Assembly: GCA_018105865.1 (NCBI GenBank)
Contig: CM030859.1
Location: forward strand, 3,258,050-3,322,049
Source: Metaphire vulgaris
Lineage: Eukaryota > Annelida > Clitellata > Crassiclitellata > Megascolecidae
DNA: 64,000 nt
Direction of reading: 5' to 3'
Within the stretch, counting starts at the first letter, position 1. Each line of letters starts with the position of its first letter. The notes beneath the pieces were generated by a model. That model was not told the DNA's origin and did no database searches. It worked only from the letters and a program-made list of their open reading frames with translations. Position numbers and translations under genes: made by a program. Below are positions 57,545-64,000 of the stretch, piece after piece.

Positions 57545-57660
57545 TCCCTGGTAATGTGATTCCTCCGTCAGATCCTTCCAAAGTTTCTCTCACAACAATT
57601 TCAGTCAGTATATTGAACAGATATGGTGAATTTACACAACCTTGTCTGACACCTTTTTTT
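57545..57660 (-). mobile_element. LINE reverse transcriptase fragment, minus strand
   Basis: Minus-strand KGVRQGCVNSPYLFNILTEI is the conserved RT segment (GxRQGCxxSPxLFNxxxE). Short; cut by the younger elements at 57661. Confidence 0.68.
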
Positions 57661-58249
57661 CAGGCCCGTCCAGTGTTTAATCTAGACTCCTGGACTCCGG
57701 GGGGGGCTGAAAAAGCCGGAGGGCTGAAAAAAAGCTGAAAAAGGGGGCTGAAAAAGCCGGGGGCTGAAAAAGCCGGGGGGGCTGAAAAAAGCCGGGGGCT
57801 GAAAAAGCCGGGGGCTGAAAAAGCCGGGGGGGCTGAAAAAGCCGGGGGGCTGAAAAAGCCGGGGGGCTGAAAAAGCCGGGGGGCTGAAAAAGCCGGGGGG
57901 CTGAAAAAGCGGGGGGCTGAAAAAGCCGGGAAGGGGGGAATTTTGCTAGGGCCGCTGTTAGTCCATGTAGTATTCCAAAATTTCCGGGGCTGGAATTTGA
58001 AATTTTCAGGGGAAAGGGCAATTCCCCCTGGAAACGGCCTAGATTAAACACTGGGCCCGTCGGAACGAATTTTTAGCAGGGGTTCATTTCGTTGGCCATT
58101 TAGTAAATTGATATACTGTTAGTTGTTCCTCCTTATGAATTCGACGCAAATGGGTGAACTGCACCCATAGTGTTTGCCTTACAGGGGGAGCAGTGTACCC
58201 CCTAAGTTTTTTTAAGGGTGCAGCTGCACCCCCTAGTTCCGACGGGCCT
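57661..58249. mobile_element. Older element with caggcccgtcggaac TIRs, hosting the MITE
   Basis: Once the nested MITE and its duplication are set aside, the left end reads caggcccgtcggaacgaatt and the right end ccctagttccgacgggcctg. Related single ends occur at 22795 and 23322-23336. No clear target duplication. Confidence 0.6.
57671..58053. mobile_element. hAT-like MITE (cagtgtttaatctag family) with amplified internal minisatellite
   Basis: cagtgtttaatctagact … cctagattaaacactg, 8/8 duplication ggcccgtc at 57663-57670 and 58054-58061. The family's single ggctgaaaaagccgggg motif is amplified into about a dozen tandem units at 57707-57930. Inserted into an older repeat whose TIR caggcccgtcggaac has its other end at about 58235-58249. 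Confidence 0.88.
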
Positions 58250-58394
58250 GCCTGTCGTTCCATCTTGCACACAAGTAACTAGCAACGAATTCTAAAGTCT
58301 TTTTCAATCTATTGCCATTTTGTTTTCAAAATAATCAATAGCAGAACTCAATTTATTCGTGGCACAGTCCCCTGTCTCTTCTCTCAGTCTCTCT

Positions 58395-58414
58395 CTTCTG
58401 TTTCTCTCTGCTCT

Positions 58415-58455
<41 letters not shown>

Positions 58456-58456
58456 A
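58395..58456 (+). repeat. (TC)n microsatellite
   Basis: A run of tctctctctc following ttctctcagtctctctc variants. Not coding. Confidence 0.9.
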
Positions 58457-58594
58457 TCCAGTCAAAATTTGTTTTCATGTCAATCAAAGTCGCGGCACAT
58501 TCTTTCACCCTGGCGGCGGTGGGTGTTCGCCAGATGTAGCTTTGTTTGCTGTCAAAAAATTGCCCTTGTCTGTCAAAGACCATGAGATCGTTTT

Positions 58595-58869
58595 TAACGT
58601 GGTTCCAGGATTTCTTGGTTGGGGAGGGGGTGAAATGAATTTTTTGGTGGGGATAAAAATAGAAGGAAAAATCAATAAACTTTGCTGGAAAAGTTGGAAA
58701 AACGGAATGTTTAATTTGCTTTTCACGAAAAATTTTGACAAGCAAAAAATGGTAATTCGCAGTTAGTTTTACTAGACTTTTAACTAAAATTTCACAAGCT
58801 AGCAAAAGTAAGTCTGGAAGTCCGGTAGGGGATGCATCCCCACTCATCCCCCACGTGGAACCGCCACTG
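58595..58869. mobile_element. hAT-like MITE (cagtggcggttcca family), reverse orientation
   Basis: Right end gtggaaccgccactg is intact; left end acgtggttccagg is degraded. Flanks atcgtttt and atcgtctt match 7/8. Confidence 0.65.
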
Positions 58870-59060
58870 ATCGTCTTCATCGCTATGAAAGTCCATCTCA
58901 AACATTCACGCAATGCTAAAACTGGCAATTTTTTTAGCGATTGCGGAATACACAACTCTAGAAACCCTACCCAGGGAAGGCGAATTCAGTGATAGGGTAG
59001 TGGACCAGATGGAGTATTTCAGCTGAAGTCAATTAATCTAAATTTGACACTCTAGGGGGC

Positions 59061-59193
59061 GGAAGATGGCAGAGTGGGGTTACGCGCTGGTGCGGCGTAC
59101 AGACTGACGGAGCGAGGTTCGAGACCCGTTAGCGCCCCTAGTGGCTTTCACACAGGCAGTAATGCCTCCTATAAGCCACTTTAAATCACACTA
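59061..59193 (+). mobile_element. tRNA-derived SINE (family A)
   Basis: A box region tggcagagtggggttacgcg, B box gaggttcgagacccg, and body gctttcacacaggcagtaat. The better preserved copy. Confidence 0.75.
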
Positions 59194-59555
59194 TAGTTTA
59201 TACCTTGCCAGTATTGACCTGTTAGACTCACAACGCCTAGGCTACAATTTGTTGAGTGAAAATAGCATGTTTTAAATTTTTAATTTTTGGACACTGTTTT
59301 GGTGTCAAAACCTCCCTTGGCGGGCCGAAAATAATCTGCAAATGCTATAGAATGCCTCTGACAACATTTTTGCTTGTCATCATTTGGAACAAATCTAATA
59401 AAATATTACCACTGCGCTTGTTAATTTTTTCTTTTGTAATGCTGTAGCTCAGGGTGAAAATAGCATTTAAAAACTCTTAATAATTTTGCATTTATCTAAT
59501 AAAAATTAATTATTGACGATGCTTTTATTATTAAACGTTGTCATCATTATTATTA

Positions 59556-59597
<42 letters not shown>

Positions 59598-60861
59598 TAT
59601 TATTATATATTTTGATAGCGCTCTATGAGAAAAAGTATCACAGGAATGCTGTGCGTGTTGAATTTTGTGTAATGTAATGTAAATGGTAAAACAGGCTCTT
59701 TTGAGAAATCGTTTGGAAGAGCTCTGAAATATGATAGTTGCTCCAGGCCGACGTCACTGTCACTTGAGAATTTTAAAATTGATGACACATGCATGAAATG
59801 CTCGAACGATGGACTGATATTTGTTTTGCACTATATCAGATCATATAATTACATATGTCTACGAGCGAAATGGTTCCAATTGACTTTGACAGTTAAAATG
59901 TTCCGTCGATTTTGAAGTGGAAATATTAAATGACAATATCTTGCAATATAATATATATAATCAAATCCATAATTTTTCTTCTCTTTCAACTGAACCGCCA
60001 CATTAATGCATCCAATTGTTCTCCGAAATCCAACAACAATTGTCTGTCTATATCTACGATTTTCTTGAGGCCAGAAACTCTATAAGTTCTCAAACTGCTA
60101 TAGCTCATAGCTAACTGAACTCTGGCTGCTAATCGGATCAACATTTTCATTCCCTAAAAATGAAGGTCTTTGTTTTTCCCCAACTGCCCAGAGGCCCACA
60201 AGTGGTAGGAAATGGTTTCAAACTGGAAAACCAGATAACTACAATATACACATTGTGTGGACACATATATCCTTGGTCAATCCACGCCCTAATTGGTTGT
60301 AATGGGGCTTGGCTGTAGACTCGACCATCTAGAGTATATTATGGACGGAACAGTTGTGAGCAACTCACTTTGCTCGCGAGTTTCCGTACTCGTCAACTGA
60401 GCAGGAACGAAGCTGTGCCTTGAGCCAGATTTCATCTCTGTACATTTCTGCAGAGGTATTGTCGCTTGTATAGTATTTGATTAAATTGTATAGTTTGCTT
60501 TGTACTTACAGTAAATATGAAGGCGTCTCAAATTATACAATAATAGCATTAATAGTAATAGACTATTAGTAATGCTAATTAATAAAAAAATAATCTTAAT
60601 GATATTGATGAAAATGATAATGAAAATGATGATGACAATAATAATACTAGCAATTTAGGTTTTGCTTATAGCTACTTGCTTATTCGTTATAATGGCCGCA
60701 TTGTAGTTTCATCGCTTGTGTGAGAGCGCTATATAAATTCACGGGACTTTACTTACTTATCTGTCATATCGTCCAAACCGGCTTTATCTCATCTTTATCG
60801 AGAACGCAATCAGCTTTGCCCTTCTGAAGGGATGGTAGAAGGGATACAGAGTCAGTAGAAT
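59194..60861. other. Upstream region of the cathepsin-like gene, no gene seen
   Basis: AT-rich, with (ATT)n at 59548-59605, a LINE terminus at 60727-60765 and AT-rich triplets near 60540-60650. No promoter motif could be assigned with confidence. Confidence 0.4.
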
Positions 60862-61040
60862 AAAGATGCAACACTGCTCTGTTTAAAGTAGGGTAGAGCG
60901 GGCAAAGACGCGACATCGCTCTGTTTAAAGTAGGGTAGAGCGGGCAAAGATGCGACATCGCTCTGTTTAAAGTAGGGTAGAGCGGGCAAATATGCAAAAT
61001 TGTTCTGTTTAAAGTAGGGCAAAGCGGGTAAAGATGCGAC
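60862..61040 (+). repeat. 42-bp minisatellite containing the protease start codon
   Basis: Units begin gtttaaagtagggtagagcg at 60881, 60923, 60965 and 61007, exactly 42 bp apart. The unit segment gcaaagatgcgacatcgctc aligns with the gene start gtaaagATGCGACGCGTC. The minus-strand ORF through it (CPLYPTLNRAM repeats) is a shadow. Confidence 0.88.
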
Positions 61041-61232
61041 GCGTCATTCTATTGGTCGGCGTCTGCCTCGCGGCTGTCTCGTTCGCTGCTCCAAAGCACA
61101 AGCATCCTCACCACCACCACCACAAGCACAAGGAGTCGCTGGAGGAGGAGGTCAGGGTTGACAGCGACCCAGTCAGATTCCAATCGATTTCAGACTTCAA
61201 CCAGAAATGGAAAAACTTCAAAAGCGTTCACG
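61034..61232 (+). CDS. Cathepsin-like exon 1 (signal peptide, His-rich, start of I29)
   Basis: 66 codons plus one base. Donor cacg|gtaaca. The ATG is the first in-frame one and opens a clear signal peptide. It is embedded in the last unit of the 42-bp repeat. Confidence 0.92.
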
Positions 61233-61269
61233 GTAACAAGATAACTGCAGGCTTCATTCGTTCGTACAC

Positions 61270-61325
<56 letters not shown>

Positions 61326-63566
61326 GTAGTTATTATTATTAGTTAGTTGTTGTTGTTAGTAGTAGTAGTAGTTAGTTGTTAGTTAGTTAGTTAAGTAGTA
61401 GATTAAGTAGTAGTAGTAACTAATTAATGTGGTAACTCGTTCAGCCGAACTACTGTACGTGAACACATTACAATGTTACAAAACCCGCACACCGTGAAAA
61501 GGCTGTAACAGTCCAGCGCCACTTCCACCATCACTATCACACAAAAAGGGCGGAACCAGGGAAAGAGCTCTCAATGTTAGAGTAATGGAGTTATAAAGCA
61601 GTTTGGATGAAACAATAGTAACAGCTGAAACTATAAGCGAATTCTTTACTTCTCTTTCACAATTTTTACCAACGTGCATCAATTCATATTAAAGGGGCGA
61701 GGTAAGGCAAAAAGGGGGAATAAGACACAAAGTGACCCCAGTGGCGGCTCCACCGGGGGGGAGGCCAGGGGGCCTGTGTCCCCTATTGAGTGCCTGGCCC
61801 TCCAGTGGCCCCCCTGTTGGGACCCTATACTTAATGATACATACATTAAACAATAAATGGTTGGCCCCCATGATTAGAAGTTGCCACCCCAACGCCCCCC
61901 CCACTTGCCAAATCCTGGAGACGCCACTGAGTGGCCCTCCTTCAAACGGAATTCCTGGATGCGCCCATGCATTCTGAATCGATGGTGATTCTACAGTCTG
62001 CCGCGTTTCGTTTTCAAATAGGCAAAACGTACGACGGACCCGAGGAAGAGGAGAAAAGAAAAGAGATATTTTCGAAGAATCTTCAGGAAATCGCTGCACA
62101 CAACGAGCTTTACGATCAAGGATTGGAGACGTACATGCAAGGAATAACACAGTTTGCGGATCTGGTACGAGTCCACTCCACGTACTCTCTGTCTGTCTCT
62201 CTTGTATATCTGTGAGTCTAAGTATATAGATCTGTATGACTGCCACTTCGTAAGCGTGTCTGTCTGACTGTCTGTCCGCCCGTCTGTCCGTCCGACGTCC
62301 GTCTGTCTGTTTATCTGTCTGTCTGCGTGCCTGTCTATCTATTGTTGCTATAATTATATTAATACCCCGTATGAGCCACAACACAGTGACATGCAGTTCG
62401 TCATCGTAGAGACCATGTCGTTTGTATCTTATTTAGACAAAAGATGAGTTTCTGAAGCTGATCACGTGTCTCCCTCAGACCAACGTTTCTACATTCTCTG
62501 GACAACCATCACCATCACCACCACCGCCAGAGCTCTTTCCACATACTGTTCTACCATCTTCCGTTGATTGGAGATCGCACGGAGTCGTTTCGAGAGTCAA
62601 AAATCAGGTGACTAACAGAGGCGTATCTACGGGGGGGGGGAACGACCTCTCCTCCCTCCCCTAGCGTAATTTCTTTTAATTCTGATGAAAGTAACTGTAC
62701 TTGAATTTAACCCAGAGATGTCCATGGGTCCATTTCTTATAACTTAGTCCAACCAAACCGATCAAATCTCCTACCCAACCTAAACCATGCCGGTAATAAG
62801 GTTACTTGACCCAGCCCAACCCACCGTAAAAGATTACATTTTCTTAAACCACGACTTATTTTCTGACCCAACCCACGTCACCATTAACATGGAAATGTCT
62901 GACTCAACCCAATCCAACGCAACCCAAGGGTTAACCCAACCCATGGACATCTCTGATTTAACTTGGATCTTATGCGATTGTGATCTGGTGCGCCATCTGC
63001 TGATGCTTTTGTGCTATAGGAAGTGGCGCTATAGAAGCTTAAGACTAGGAACGGATTAAATTCAGTTGTGAGCGAGAAGATAAATCAGCAGAGATGGAGT
63101 TATGTACCGCAAATTTAACCCAATGTCTGTTATGTTTCGACGGTAAAGCTGATGCAAACGATGTAAATGAATAAAGGGCATCTCGGGGGTATTTTGCACC
63201 CATGGCATAAAGATCAGAATGTTAAATTAGCAGGTAGGCCTAATTGACAAAGCATGACATTTGACTGAGACAAGATTAAAACTACAGATGCAATTTTCTT
63301 GCTTTTTTGCTGATGCGAACTGGTCTATGATGTGCTCAACGTCAGTTTTCTCAGTTTCTTCTCTTTCTACTCTGAGTAGAGAGCAAGATCACAGTCTTTT
63401 TGGTACCTCTGCTCAAGTGGCGCCCAAGGACATCTGCCCTACCTGCTAGACCCTAGGTCCGCCCTGTGAGTAGAACTGTCTCTGAATGTACAAACCGGAT
63501 ATGAAAATGTTTTCTATGTTTTGTGTTTTCTAGGGATACTGTGGATCCTGTTGGGCCTTTGCCGCT
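61034..63566 (+). CDS. Cathepsin L-like cysteine protease (papain family C1A), 5' part
   Basis: A secreted or lysosomal cysteine endopeptidase made as a zymogen. Four coding exons (61034-61232, 62022-62164, 62437-62607, 63534-63566) join in phase to 182 residues; the gene continues past the window. Signal peptide MRRVILLVGVCLAAVSFA (1-18), then a His/Lys-rich stretch (20-33). An I29 inhibitor propeptide (about 58-117) contains FNQKWKNFKSVHGKTYD, an ERFNIN-like EEEKRKEIFSKNLQEIAAHN and ITQFADLTKDEF. A Pro-rich linker follows, then the mature start LPSSVDWRSHGVVSRVKNQ|GYCGSCWAF with oxyanion Gln171 and catalytic Cys177. The catalytic His and Asn lie outside. Which cathepsin it is cannot be decided. 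Confidence 0.92.
61268..61330 (+). repeat. (ATT)n microsatellite followed by AGT/GTT variants
   Basis: About 20 attatt units in protease intron 1, then degenerate gtagtagtag and gttagttag runs to about 61420. Confidence 0.9.
61739..61929. mobile_element. hAT-like MITE (cagtggcggctcca family), reverse orientation
   Basis: cagtggcggctccacc … ctggagacgccactg. Flanks agtgaccc and agtggccc match 7/8. In intron 1 of the cathepsin-like gene, 92 bp upstream of exon 2. A shadow ORF across it is not coding. Confidence 0.83.
62022..62164 (+). CDS. Cathepsin-like exon 2 (I29 propeptide)
   Basis: GKTYDGPEEEEKRKEIFSKN … MQGITQFADL. Acceptor caaatag, donor ctg|gtacga. Confidence 0.94.
62195..62345 (+). 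repeat. (CTGT)n-like degenerate tetranucleotide
   Basis: ctgtctgtctctct … cgtctgtctgtctgtttatc over about 150 bp in intron 2. Not coding. Confidence 0.7.
62437..62607 (+). CDS. Cathepsin-like exon 3 (end of propeptide, mature N terminus)
   Basis: TKDEFLKLITCLPQTNVSTF, a PSPSPPPPPE linker, then LPSSVDWRSHGVVSRVKNQ. Acceptor atttag, donor cag|gtgact. Confidence 0.93.
62713..62955. mobile_element. hAT-like MITE (cagagatgtccatgg family)
   Basis: cagagatgtccatgg … ccatggacatctctg. Flanks atttaacc and atttaact match 7/8. In protease intron 3. Confidence 0.82.
63534..63566 (+). CDS. Cathepsin-like exon 4 (catalytic Cys)
   Basis: GYCGSCWAFAA, with the catalytic Cys in GSCWAF. Acceptor tttctag, donor gct|gttagt. 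A very short 33-bp exon; the donor is my choice from phase and consensus. Confidence 0.8.
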
Positions 63567-64000
63567 GTTAGTACATGTATAGTCTTCGGATACGTTGGTA
63601 GACTACTGCTGCACTCTTGCGGCAGGATTTCTTTATTTTTAATATATAACTCTTTGCAATATTAAGGTTTCAAATAGATTTCGTCCACGTCAAATAATCC
63701 TTTCACATGATGCATATTACAGACCAGAGCGTGTTGCGTCAAACGAATGATATCTTTCAGTTGTTTTTTTTCAAATTGTCTTAACCGCATATAGGAGTAT
63801 CCAGAACAATCTCTATGGTCACTGATCTATGCCCACCAGCAAGAAATCTGCTTCTGCCATTGGCGTCTATTAATAGACAACAATGGTTTCTATGGTTTCT
63901 GCCCACCAGTGGGCGGAGCAACCGGACCTTGTTGGTAAACACTGGATACCCCTATACCACACAACGCCAAAATGTGCGATTGGGGAATCAATCGCAGGGG

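Noticed and set aside
57677..58051. 124-residue Pro/Phe repeat ORF, minus strand
   Set aside because: Translation of the minisatellite inside a MITE.
60881..61033. CRISPR-like regular repeat
   Set aside because: Units are directly tandem with no spacers, and the window is animal DNA.

Overview
This is a window of nuclear DNA from an animal. It has intron-split genes with GT-AG junctions, long AT-rich introns, tRNA-derived SINEs, non-LTR retrotransposon pieces and very many short inverted-repeat DNA transposons. Microsatellites are long and abundant. Gene content and repeat style suggest a marine invertebrate, perhaps an invertebrate deuterostome; the species cannot be fixed from sequence alone.

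Three protein-coding genes can be supported. (1) A complete maternal embryonic leucine zipper kinase gene (MELK) lies on the + strand at 8643-18028, with 13 coding exons and 677 residues. A noncoding 5' exon and a cell-cycle-type promoter (two CCAAT boxes plus a CHR-like element) are inferred at about 7430-7600. (2) At 41536-44796 (+) is a long, low-complexity, probably nuclear protein that I cannot name. Its reading frame changes at least three times, at G or purine runs, so it is either indel-damaged in assembly or decaying. A strong NRF1/ETS/YY1-type promoter with a splice donor at 32.3-32.55 kb may be its 5' end or that of another gene. (3) The first four coding exons of a papain-family (cathepsin L-like, C1A) protease lie at 61034-63566 (+), with signal peptide, His-rich stretch, I29 propeptide and the catalytic Cys. 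The rest of the gene runs off the right edge.

Everything else is mostly repeats. At 1855-2872 is a 1018-bp element with 299-bp terminal inverted repeats that appear perfect; each arm carries a promoter-like cluster, and a short MADF-like reading frame lies between them. At least ten families of hAT-like nonautonomous elements are recognisable by terminal inverted repeats and matching 8-bp target duplications, often 8/8. Several are nested: 4563-4806 in 4380-4847, 26860-27729 in a mariner remnant, 57671-58053 in older repeats. One hAT-type element (26860-27729) still encodes a piece of the transposase dimerisation domain. An approximately 80-bp TTAA-flanked, piggyBac-like MITE is present five times plus one half copy. 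Ten LINE fragments (RT or 3' ends) and two SINE families complete the inventory, and many microsatellites are the 3' tails of these elements.

The genes do not form a functional cluster. The main biology is an ordinary kinase gene and a protease gene embedded in dense transposon debris, with repeats touching functional sites: a tandem repeat holds copies of a MELK splice acceptor, and another holds the protease start codon.
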